From contig CAMDBA010000009.1 in assembly GCA_945888995.1 (NCBI GenBank), positions 1-43,857 on the forward strand: a DNA stretch of 43,857 nt, in the 5' to 3' direction. The notes under the pieces are model-generated. The model did no database searches. It was not told where the DNA came from and saw nothing but the letters and a program-made list of their open reading frames with translations. The translations under genes were made by a program, and so were the position numbers. Shown here in pieces: positions 36,808 through 43,857 of the stretch (position 1 is the stretch's first letter; each line of letters begins with the position of its first letter). The DNA is from a bacterium UBP8_UBA817 (GTDB lineage Bacteria > Margulisbacteria > Marinamargulisbacteria > CAMDBA01).

Positions 36808-36842
36808 AGTATTGTGAATAAATTATTTTAAGTCAACTTAAA
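36808..36842 (-). promoter_or_regulatory. mntR promoter with MntR-type operator
   Basis: On the minus strand TTGACT (36831-36836), a 17-nt spacer and AATACT (36808-36813). A perfect 16-bp palindrome, TTTAAGTCAACTTAAA (36827-36842), covers the -35 box and resembles the AT-rich TTAA-CTTGACTTAA-type boxes of ScaR/SloR/MntR regulators. Autoregulation by metal-loaded MntR is expected. Confidence 0.7.
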
Positions 36843-36937
36843 TTTTGATAGTGGTTTTTACATATCTATAAAATAAACAGAAAAGTGTAGAAACAAGTAG
36901 TAATTATCAGTACTTAATAAAAAACAAGAATATGAAG

Positions 36938-36967
36938 TTGACATCTCTTGAAGTCCTATGGTAATTT
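36938..36967 (+). promoter_or_regulatory. Putative promoter of the rpmG-secE-nusG operon
   Basis: A perfect -35 TTGACA (36938-36943), an 18-nt spacer and a weak -10 TAATTT (36962-36967) with an extended TGG in front. The start would be about 45 nt before rpmG. The -10 match is poor. Confidence 0.45.
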
Positions 36968-37018
36968 CTTGCTCTGCAGTTTTTGTATTGCTATGCACTA
37001 TTGTAGGTAGGTGTAATC

Positions 37019-37168
37019 GTGAGAGTTCTTGCAACAATGGAATGTACGGAATGTAATCGGCGTAATTATTCGACAACAAAGAATAAGCGTACGACAACGT
37101 CTCGTATTGAGCTTAAGAAGTATTGTAGATGGTGTAGTGATCATACGCTACACAAAGAGACAAAGTAG
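37019..37168 (+). CDS. rpmG: 50S ribosomal protein L33
   Basis: A 49-aa protein read from GTG at 37019: MRVLATMECTECNRRNYS at the start and KKYCRWCSDHTLHKETK at the end. Cys9, Cys12, Cys36 and Cys39 form the zinc ribbon of the C+ type of L33. The length is exact for the family. An AGGTAGG site lies just before the GTG. It comes 8 nt before tRNA-Trp and is followed by secE-nusG, the classic order. Confidence 0.95.
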   Translation: MRVLATMECTECNRRNYSTTKNKRTTTSRIELKKYCRWCSDHTLHKETK

Positions 37169-37176
37169 TTTTTTGT

Positions 37177-37253
37177 AGGCCCGTAGCTCCAATTGGTAGA
37201 GCATCGGTCTCCAAAACCGAGTGTTGTCGGTTCGAATCCGACCGGGCCTGCCA
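37177..37253 (+). tRNA. tRNA-Trp(CCA)
   Basis: A 77-nt cloverleaf with acceptor AGGCCCG/CGGGCCT, anticodon loop CTCCAAA (anticodon CCA, codon UGG), T-loop TTCGAAT and encoded CCA. It lies between rpmG and secE, a common position for tRNA-Trp, and must be cut out of the operon mRNA. Confidence 0.96.
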
Positions 37254-37265
37254 GGTGGACATATT

Positions 37266-37520
37266 GTGAAAAAAGAAGTGATTCAAAAAGAAAAAAAAGA
37301 AGTGAAGCCTACCAAGCGTATTGAAAAACAACGATGGGCGTCCAGAAACTTTTTTAAAGACACTCAGCTTGAATTAAAGCGGGTGACTTGGCCGGACCGG
37401 CAAACAGTGTCGCGTTCAGCTCTTTTTATTCTAATCATTTTCGTTTTTTCGGCAATATTTGTTTCGGGCTTAGATATTGTATTTTCGAAACTGCTTATTT
37501 TAGTAAAGGAATACTGGTAA
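37266..37520 (+). CDS. secE: Preprotein translocase subunit SecE
   Basis: This 84-aa subunit clamps the SecY channel. A Lys-rich cytoplasmic start ([17 protein letters not shown]) is followed by the amphipathic conserved region [20 protein letters not shown] and a single membrane helix ([20 protein letters not shown]). I chose GTG at 37266, preceded by AGGTGG; a longer frame would begin inside tRNA-Trp. The stop shares one base with the nusG start (TAATG). Confidence 0.93.
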   Translation: MKKEVIQKEKKEVKPTKRIEKQRWASRNFFKDTQLELKRVTWPDRQTVSRSALFILIIFVFSAIFVSGLDIVFSKLLILVKEYW

Positions 37521-38134
37521 TGATGATCCAAGAGGAACCACTCGAAGAGGCTGTCCTAGAAGAAACGGAAGTCGCTCCTGAAGAATCTACCCCGATCGAA
37601 ACTGAAAAGGGTAAATGGTATATTATGCAATGCTATTCCAGCCAAGAATACAAAGTAAGAACTCGTATTGATCAGGCTGTGGAGGAATTTGGGCTTCAAG
37701 ACCAAGTATTGCGGGTTTTAGTTCCTGAAGAAGAAACAATAGAAATAAAGAATAATAAGCGCATCGAAAGAGTCGCCAAGATTTTCCCCGGTTACGTTTT
37801 CGTTGAAGCCATTATGGATGAGAATTTATGGTACGAATTGCGTCGGATTACCGGCGTTGCAAAATTCGTCGGCACTAAGAATGGGCCGTCACCTGTTTCA
37901 GATGAAGAGATCCTGAAAGTATTGCGTAAGATCGGTGACAAGACGAAAAAGATTGAAGTTGATTTTGAGGTTGGCGAAATTATTAAAGTTATATCCGGAC
38001 CTTTCAGAGGATACTCCGGACCTATCTCGGAAATTAACGCGGAACGCGGTAAGCTAAAATCTTTAATTTCAATCTTTGGTCGGGAAACACCTGTGGAACT
38101 CGACTTTAATCAGGTTGAAAAGGTTGTAAGCTAA
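37520..38134 (+). CDS. nusG: Transcription termination/antitermination factor NusG
   Basis: This 204-aa factor binds RNA polymerase and couples transcription with translation and Rho. The NGN domain begins at [20 protein letters not shown], with [11 protein letters not shown] and [10 protein letters not shown]; the KOW domain holds [17 protein letters not shown]. An acidic extension of about 30 residues ([19 protein letters not shown]) precedes the NGN domain. The ATG at 37520 overlaps the secE stop; a second ATG follows directly. Confidence 0.95.
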   Translation: MMIQEEPLEEAVLEETEVAPEESTPIETEKGKWYIMQCYSSQEYKVRTRIDQAVEEFGLQDQVLRVLVPEEETIEIKNNKRIERVAKIFPGYVFVEAIMDENLWYELRRITGVAKFVGTKNGPSPVSDEEILKVLRKIGDKTKKIEVDFEVGEIIKVISGPFRGYSGPISEINAERGKLKSLISIFGRETPVELDFNQVEKVVS

Positions 38135-38154
38135 CAGCAGAAAAGAGGAAGAGT

Positions 38155-38583
38155 ATGGCTAAGCAAGTTAAAACAGTAATTAAATTACAAATCGAAGCAG
38201 GGAAAGCAAATCCTGCACCACCTATAGGGCCGGCATTGGGTCAACATGGTGTTGCGATTATGGAATTTTGTAAGGCATATAACGACCAGACCCGAGATAG
38301 AATGGGCACCGTTATACCGGCTGAAATCACGATTTATGTTGACCGGACATTTTCTTTTGTATTAAAGACGTCTCCGACCAGCCAATTGATTAAGAAAGCA
38401 GCATCTCTTGATAAAGGATCTGCTAAGCCTAATCGAGATAAAGTCGGCAAGAAGCTAACTCGTGAAGATTTGATTCCGATCGCACAAGAAAAAATGCCGG
38501 ATTTAAATACCAATGATTTAGAGGCGGCCCTCAAGATTATTGCGGGTAGTGCAAGAAGTATGGGAGTTGAGGTGCAGTTATGA
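38155..38583 (+). CDS. rplK: 50S ribosomal protein L11
   Basis: This 142-aa protein of the GTPase-associated centre is also needed for Rel activation. The N-terminal domain shows [20 protein letters not shown] with [14 protein letters not shown], and the C-terminal rRNA-binding domain [20 protein letters not shown]. Its length is standard. A GAGGAAG site precedes the ATG. The last codon overlaps the rplA start (ATGA). Confidence 0.96.
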   Translation: MAKQVKTVIKLQIEAGKANPAPPIGPALGQHGVAIMEFCKAYNDQTRDRMGTVIPAEITIYVDRTFSFVLKTSPTSQLIKKAASLDKGSAKPNRDKVGKKLTREDLIPIAQEKMPDLNTNDLEAALKIIAGSARSMGVEVQL

Positions 38584-39281
38584 AACGTGGTAAAAAATAT
38601 CTGGAAAAAATCGAAGGATTAAATTTAGTGGATAAGCACTCAGTCGAAGAAGCGTTAAAGCTTGTTCGCGGTGCATCATACGCCAAGTTTGATGAAACGT
38701 TAGAGCTTCACGTCCGGTTGGGAATTGATCCTCGTCAGTCAGATCAGCAACTTCGTGGAACGGTCGTATTGCCAAGCGGTACGGGCCGGGCTAAGACGGT
38801 AGCTGTTGTCGCACAAGGGGATGCTTTAGCAGCGGCAAAAGATGCCGGAGCGGATTTTTTTGGTGGAGATGACCTGATTGAAAGAATTCAGGGCGGATGG
38901 TTCGGATTTGATGTATTGATTACGACTCCAGATATGATGGCGAAAGTAAGCCGTCTGGGCAAGTCACTCGGATCTAAAGGACTGATGCCTAGTCCTAAGG
39001 GTGGTACCGTAACGCAAGATGTCAAATCGGCTGTTTCTGAATTTAAAGCAGGTAAGGTGGAATACCGAAATGATAAAGGTGCCATCATTCATCTTCCGAT
39101 CGGTAAGCTTTCCTTCACGGATGAGCAACTGATTGAAAATCTAACGACGGTTATGGATGTTTTGGTGAAGTCCAAGCCGGCTAAGACTAAAAAAGGGGCC
39201 TATCTTAAATCGGTTGCGCTCAGCTCGACCATGGGACCTGGGGTTCTGGTTGATACCACCAAATCCAAATGGAAGGAATAG
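38580..39281 (+). CDS. rplA: 50S ribosomal protein L1
   Basis: This 233-aa protein builds the L1 stalk and often represses its own operon. Features are the start [14 protein letters not shown], the region [37 protein letters not shown], the conserved [16 protein letters not shown], and [18 protein letters not shown] at the C-terminus. It overlaps rplK as ATGA. rplJ follows after 3 nt. Confidence 0.96.
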   Translation: MKRGKKYLEKIEGLNLVDKHSVEEALKLVRGASYAKFDETLELHVRLGIDPRQSDQQLRGTVVLPSGTGRAKTVAVVAQGDALAAAKDAGADFFGGDDLIERIQGGWFGFDVLITTPDMMAKVSRLGKSLGSKGLMPSPKGGTVTQDVKSAVSEFKAGKVEYRNDKGAIIHLPIGKLSFTDEQLIENLTTVMDVLVKSKPAKTKKGAYLKSVALSSTMGPGVLVDTTKSKWKE

Positions 39282-39284
39282 TAG

Positions 39285-39824
39285 ATGAATCAGTCTATTC
39301 GTGATTTGCAGATACAAGAAGTTGAACTGATTAAGTCTAAGGTCGACCAGGCGTCTATCGTGCTATTCGTAAACAACCTTGGCCTGACGGTCAGTGCTGT
39401 TACGGATTTGCGCGGGCGTTTAAAGGAAGCTGAAACAGAATTAAAGGTTCATAAGAATACATTGACCAGGTTAGCGCTTAACTCGCTGGCGGTTAATTAT
39501 GATGAGAACTTTTTGTTCGGCCCGACGGTAATGCTTACCTGTAACGGTAATGATCCAATTAGAGCAGCAAAGGTTTTAACTGGTTTCGCTAAAGAAAATG
39601 AAGCCATCTCAATTAAAGGGGGGATTTTACAGAATGCTGTTTTAGCTGTCAGTGATGTTCAGCAGCTTGCAGCCTTGCCAGGTAGGGATCAATTGTTAGG
39701 TCAGTTAGTCGGCGCAATTAAATCGCCAATTACGAAGCTGGTCTTGACAATTAAGAATCCTATCAACAAACTAACCTATGCGTTAAATGCAATTAAAGAT
39801 TTAAAAACAGGAGGAAATTCATGA
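39285..39824 (+). CDS. rplJ: 50S ribosomal protein L10
   Basis: This 179-aa protein anchors the L7/L12 stalk. The N-terminal domain has [33 protein letters not shown] and [11 protein letters not shown]; the C-terminal helix binds L7/L12 dimers. It starts 3 nt after rplA, so there is no room for a separate L10 leader between them, unlike in E. coli. The stop overlaps the rplL start as ATGA. Confidence 0.95.
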   Translation: MNQSIRDLQIQEVELIKSKVDQASIVLFVNNLGLTVSAVTDLRGRLKEAETELKVHKNTLTRLALNSLAVNYDENFLFGPTVMLTCNGNDPIRAAKVLTGFAKENEAISIKGGILQNAVLAVSDVQQLAALPGRDQLLGQLVGAIKSPITKLVLTIKNPINKLTYALNAIKDLKTGGNS

Positions 39825-40234
39825 CGGACGTAACAGCGCAAGCTGAAATTACATTATCTGATTCTGCTAAGGCCATTATCGAAGGTATTGAAAAGATGAC
39901 GGTTTTAGAATTATCACAACTCGTAAAAGCATTAGAAGACAAGTTCGGTGTAGTAGCTGCCGCTCCTATGGCCGCAGCTGCTGCTCCTGCTGCCGGTGGC
40001 GATGCCGCTGTTGACGAGTCATCTGCAACGGTTTCTGTTATTTTGACAGATTGCGGAGACAAGAAAATCCAGGTTTTAAAAGCGGTTCGTGAATTAACCG
40101 GTCTTGGATTGAAAGAAGCAAAAGATTTAGTTGATGCAGCGCCTAAAGCGGTTAAAGAAAATATCGCTAAAGACGAAGCAGAAAAGATTAAAGCTGCTTT
40201 AGAAGAGCAAGGCGCTAAAGTCGAAATTAAATAA
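39821..40234 (+). CDS. rplL: 50S ribosomal protein L7/L12
   Basis: This 137-aa stalk protein recruits translation factors. An N-terminal dimer domain ([20 protein letters not shown]) is followed by a long Ala-rich hinge ([20 protein letters not shown]) and the C-terminal domain ([36 protein letters not shown]). It is about 12-15 residues longer than usual, mainly at the N-terminus. An AGGAGG site precedes the ATG within rplJ. Confidence 0.96.
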   Translation: MTDVTAQAEITLSDSAKAIIEGIEKMTVLELSQLVKALEDKFGVVAAAPMAAAAAPAAGGDAAVDESSATVSVILTDCGDKKIQVLKAVRELTGLGLKEAKDLVDAAPKAVKENIAKDEAEKIKAALEEQGAKVEIK

Positions 40235-40252
40235 GTTCAGAGTATAACTAAG

Positions 40253-40296
40253 AGCCTGAGTTAACCTCAAATGAGGTTAACTCAGGCTTATTTTTT
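40253..40296 (+). terminator. Strong attenuator hairpin between rplL and rpoB
   Basis: A perfect 16-bp stem: AGCCTGAGTTAACCTC (40253-40268) with its complement (40273-40288), a 4-nt loop AAAT, then TATTTTTT. It is placed to reduce rpoBC transcription relative to the ribosomal protein genes, or it may be an RNase III site. Confidence 0.85.
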
Positions 40297-40313
40297 GCAA
40301 ACGGGGTGACAGT

Positions 40314-43300
40314 TTGTTAACACTTAAGCCAAGAAAAAGGATGCTCCTTCATCCTCAAGTTCCTAAGGAAATCGTTGATGTTCCGAATTTAATCGAAATT
40401 CAGGTTAATTCATTTAAGAAGTTTATCTCGGAAGGTCTTAAAGAAGAATTCCAGAATATTTCTCCCATCGTCGGGTACGGCGGAAAGTATGAATTAGAAT
40501 TTTTAGACGGGTACCGTCTTGAGGAACCGACATACTCATTTGAAGAATGTCAGCGCCGTGAGATTACGTATTCTGCTTCTCTTCGTGTGCCTGTACGTTT
40601 AATCAACCGGGAAACCGGCGAAGTCAAAGAGCAGGAAGTCTTTATGAGCGACATCCCTTGCATGACTGAAATGGGGACCTTTTTAGTAAACGGTTCCGAA
40701 CGAGTTGTCGTGAGTCAGTTTATTCGTTCTCCCGGTGTCTATTTTAGAAAAAAAATAGGGATCACTAAGGATCGTATTACCTACTTGGCAACGGTTATTC
40801 CTAACCGGGGTGCTTGGCTTGAAATAGAGTCTGATAATAATAACGTTATCTACGCTCATATTAACAAAATGAGAAAGCTGCCCGTCACAACTTTACTCGG
40901 GGCCCTTGGATTTTCAGAAAACGAGATTTTGGAAAGATGTATTGATCCTGAGATTCTACGTAAAACTTTTGATAAAGGGCCCGTTGAATCGACTCGGGAA
41001 TCTCTTTTTGAAATTCATAGAAAACTTCGCCCTGGCGATCCGTTAACATTAGATGGGGCAAAATTATTGCTCTCTAATTTATTTTTCGATCCTAATAAAT
41101 ATGATTTAGGTAAAGTTGGCCGTTATAAAATTAATAAGCGTCTTGATTTGGACGTGGGTATTGAAACGACTGTTTTGACGGTCGATGATATTTTTGGCGC
41201 GGTTAATTATTTGTTGAAATTATTACGCAACGAAGGCAATACGGATGATATCGATCACTTAGGTAATCGTCGTATACGGACGGTTGGAGAACAGCTTCAA
41301 AAACAATTCCGTGTAGGATTAGCACGGCTTGAGCGTCTTATCAGAGAACAGATGGCGGTTAAGGGGAACGAGAAAATCGTTCCTCAGCATTTAATCAACA
41401 TTCGGCCTTTGGTGGCGGTCATGCGAGAGTTTTTCGGGAGTTCTCAGCTTTCTCAGTTTATGGATCAAACCAATCCATTGGCGGAGATTGCTCATAAGCG
41501 TCGGTTGAGTGCATTAGGACCAGGTGGTTTGACTAAAGAACGCGCCGGGTTTGAAGTGCGTGATATTCATCCGTCACATTACGGACGTATTTGTCCAATT
41601 GAGACTCCTGAGGGTCCGAACGCCGGTTTAATCGGGCCATTGGCGATATTTGCCCGAGTTAACGAGTTTGGCTTCATCGAGACACCTTATATTCAGGTGA
41701 AAGACGGGCTTATCACCGATAAATTTGAGTATGTTACAGCAGATGTGGAAGACAAGTTTTATATCGCACCTTGGGATGCGCCTTCCGACAAAGGATATCT
41801 ACAAGGCGAAACCGTTGTCGCCAGACATAATCGGGAATTTACCGTAGTTCCAATTTCGGAAGTTCAGTATATCGGTGTTTCTCCTCGGCAGTTGCTAGGG
41901 GTTGCTTGCGGGCTGATTCCATTTTTGGAACATGATGATGCGAACCGGGCTTTGATGGGTGCAAATATGCAACGTCAGGCTGTTCCGTTAATTAAGCCGG
42001 AAGCGCCTTATGTTGGAACTGGTCTGGAGCATGCTGTTGCCCGTGACGCCTGTGTGCTTTTAAGAGCAAAAGAAGCGGGTATTGCGACAAGAGTCACCGC
42101 CGAAGAAATTATTATTAGGGCTGATGGCGGCGAAGATAAACATTATTTATTGCAAAAGTATATTCGGTCTAACCAAAATACCTGCAAAAACCAAAAGCCG
42201 ATTATTCGGGTTGGGCAGCGTATTGAGAAGGGTGACGTTATCGCCGATGGGGCATCTACCCAATTCGGGGAGTTGTCACTCGGACGTAACATTTTAGTCG
42301 CTTTCTTATCTTGGGAAGGCTACAACTTTGAAGATGCTATCATCATTTCGGAACGCTTGGTAAAAGAAGATGTCTTTACTTCGATTCATATTCATAAATA
42401 TGAAGTTGATGTTCGCTCTACCAAATTAGGTCCGGAAGAGATTACCCGCGAAGTTCCGAATGTGTCTGAAGATGCCTTGCGGGATCTTGACGACAATGGT
42501 GTTATTCGGATCGGTGCTTTAGTAAAAGCGGGCGATATTCTGGTTGGAAAAGTAACGCCAAAAGGCGAGACAGAACCTCCTGCCGAAGAAAAGCTTTTAC
42601 GGGCGATCTTCGGGGATAAAGCGCGTGATATGCGTGATACCTCTCTGAAAGTTTCATCTGGAGAGTCTGGTAAAGTAATTGGCGTTCGCGTTTTTTCACG
42701 CGAAACCAATGATGATTTGCCACCTGGCGTAAATGCGATTGTTAGAGTGTATGTTGCACAGCTTAGAAAAGTCTCTATCGGAGATAAAATGGCAGGGCGT
42801 CACGGTAACAAAGGGGTTATTTCGACAATTTTGCCAGTTGAAGATATGCCATTTTTACCAAATGGTCAGCATATTGATATTATTCTGAATCCTTTGGGTG
42901 TTCCTTCCCGTATGAACGTTGGGCAGTTGTTTGAAACAATGTTGGGTATGGCAGCCGGGGTACTTGGCGAGAGTTATGAAGTTCAGCTCTTTGACGAAGT
43001 TCTTGAAGAACAAGCATCGGTCAATCGGGTTCAGGAAAAACTGATCGAAGCCTCTCAGAAGCCTGGATTCTCTTGGGTTAAACCTTCCGGGAAAATCTGG
43101 CTTCGTGATGGCAGAACCGGACAGCCGTTCGAGAGGGAAGTCACGGTCGGATATATGTATATGCTTAAGCTTATTCACTTAGTTGAAGATAAGATTCATG
43201 CCCGTTCAACCGGACCTTACTCTCTAGTGACTCAGCAGCCATTGGGCGGAAAAGCACAATATGGCGGCCAGAGATTCGGGGAAATGGAAGTATGGGCGCT

Positions 43301-43520
43301 AGAAGCATATGGCGCGGCACATACTTTACAAGAAATGTTGACCATTAAGTCGGATGATTTAACTGGTCGTGCAAAAGCTTATGAATCAATTATTAAGGGG
43401 AAACCCCTGTCTCGGCCGGGAACCCCTGAATCTTTTAGAGTCTTATTGCGAGAATTGCGTTCGATAGCCTTAGATGTCCGGGTTATGGCCGCGGATGGTA
43501 CAGAGATTGATACGCGATAA
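40314..43520 (+). CDS. rpoB: DNA-directed RNA polymerase subunit beta
   Basis: This 1068-aa catalytic subunit starts at TTG (40314), with GGGGTGA shortly before it; the next in-frame ATG would lose conserved N-terminal residues. The core is clear: [12 protein letters not shown]-type rifampicin pocket (here [20 protein letters not shown]), [41 protein letters not shown]-type and [13 protein letters not shown]. The rifampicin region looks wild-type. At 1068 aa it is shorter than E. coli (about 1342) or Bacillus (about 1190) beta, so lineage insertions are missing; cyanobacterial subunits are closest in length. It sits 12 nt before rpoC. Confidence 0.97.
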   Translation: MLTLKPRKRMLLHPQVPKEIVDVPNLIEIQVNSFKKFISEGLKEEFQNISPIVGYGGKYELEFLDGYRLEEPTYSFEECQRREITYSASLRVPVRLINRETGEVKEQEVFMSDIPCMTEMGTFLVNGSERVVVSQFIRSPGVYFRKKIGITKDRITYLATVIPNRGAWLEIESDNNNVIYAHINKMRKLPVTTLLGALGFSENEILERCIDPEILRKTFDKGPVESTRESLFEIHRKLRPGDPLTLDGAKLLLSNLFFDPNKYDLGKVGRYKINKRLDLDVGIETTVLTVDDIFGAVNYLLKLLRNEGNTDDIDHLGNRRIRTVGEQLQKQFRVGLARLERLIREQMAVKGNEKIVPQHLINIRPLVAVMREFFGSSQLSQFMDQTNPLAEIAHKRRLSALGPGGLTKERAGFEVRDIHPSHYGRICPIETPEGPNAGLIGPLAIFARVNEFGFIETPYIQVKDGLITDKFEYVTADVEDKFYIAPWDAPSDKGYLQGETVVARHNREFTVVPISEVQYIGVSPRQLLGVACGLIPFLEHDDANRALMGANMQRQAVPLIKPEAPYVGTGLEHAVARDACVLLRAKEAGIATRVTAEEIIIRADGGEDKHYLLQKYIRSNQNTCKNQKPIIRVGQRIEKGDVIADGASTQFGELSLGRNILVAFLSWEGYNFEDAIIISERLVKEDVFTSIHIHKYEVDVRSTKLGPEEITREVPNVSEDALRDLDDNGVIRIGALVKAGDILVGKVTPKGETEPPAEEKLLRAIFGDKARDMRDTSLKVSSGESGKVIGVRVFSRETNDDLPPGVNAIVRVYVAQLRKVSIGDKMAGRHGNKGVISTILPVEDMPFLPNGQHIDIILNPLGVPSRMNVGQLFETMLGMAAGVLGESYEVQLFDEVLEEQASVNRVQEKLIEASQKPGFSWVKPSGKIWLRDGRTGQPFEREVTVGYMYMLKLIHLVEDKIHARSTGPYSLVTQQPLGGKAQYGGQRFGEMEVWALEAYGAAHTLQEMLTIKSDDLTGRAKAYESIIKGKPLSRPGTPESFRVLLRELRSIALDVRVMAADGTEIDTR

Positions 43521-43529
43521 AGGAGTTAA

Positions 43530-43857
<328 letters not shown>

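Noticed and set aside
36858-37097. 79-codon minus-strand frame
   Set aside because: It is antisense to rpmG and its promoter, without a ribosome binding site or a recognisable domain.
37113-37331. 72-codon minus-strand frame containing QARSDSNRQHS
   Set aside because: It is antisense to tRNA-Trp and overlaps rpmG and secE.

Overview
The window is a stretch of bacterial chromosome with moderate base composition. No transposase, integrase, phage gene or CRISPR array is visible. The cell appears Gram-negative-like: it makes a giant type I-secreted RTX protein, a lipoprotein signal peptidase and glycan-building enzymes. It uses GatCAB amidotransferase, a bifunctional Rel enzyme and a short RNA polymerase beta subunit (1068 aa) without large lineage-specific insertions. 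A deep-branching or uncultured lineage near Cyanobacteria/Margulisbacteria or another candidate phylum would fit, but this is inference, not an identification.

Layout. (1) 1-7872: 3' part of a giant RTX/cadherin-like secreted protein, cut by the left edge. (2) 7873-8559: a gene-free accessory-looking stretch with a 90-bp imperfect palindrome, an 18-bp copy of the tRNA-Lys 3' end and a segment complementary to that tRNA. (3) 8560-13874, minus strand: accB-recJ-rel-rdgB followed by tRNA-Pro and tRNA-Lys, tightly packed with a good promoter at the front. (4) 13957-15850, minus: accD-accA. (5) 15938-18572, plus: rpsT, rpmE, a structured leader, prfA-prmC. (6) 18638-22222, minus: a GT2 glycosyltransferase and a GH94 sugar phosphorylase. 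(7) 22718-25934, plus: gatC-gatA-gatB, preceded by an orphan promoter/terminator pair. (8) 25956-30175, minus: a small Cys-rich protein, a CapD/PglF-type sugar nucleotide dehydratase, two half-size SMR/EamA transporters and an aspartate aminotransferase, all overlapping or nearly so. (9) 30176-34276, minus: gap-pgk-DUF5665-like-lspA-rluD under a consensus promoter with an inverted repeat and a terminator-like leader hairpin. (10) 34324-36842, minus: mntR-mntH-usp with a palindromic MntR-type operator. (11) 36938-43857, plus: rpmG-tRNA-Trp-secE-nusG-rplK-rplA-rplJ-rplL-(attenuator)-rpoB-rpoC, cut by the right edge.

Most of the window is housekeeping: lipid precursor supply (Acc), stringent response and nucleotide hygiene (Rel, RdgB), translation (S20, L31, L33, L11, L1, L10, L7/L12, RF1, PrmC, GatCAB, three tRNAs), transcription (NusG, RpoB, RpoC), lower glycolysis and manganese uptake. 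The less ordinary parts are the RTX giant and its flanking repeats, the GT2-GH94 pair, the Cys-rich/CapD/dual-SMR operon, and several regulatory arrangements readable directly from the DNA. I did not find a clearly new defence or mobile system.
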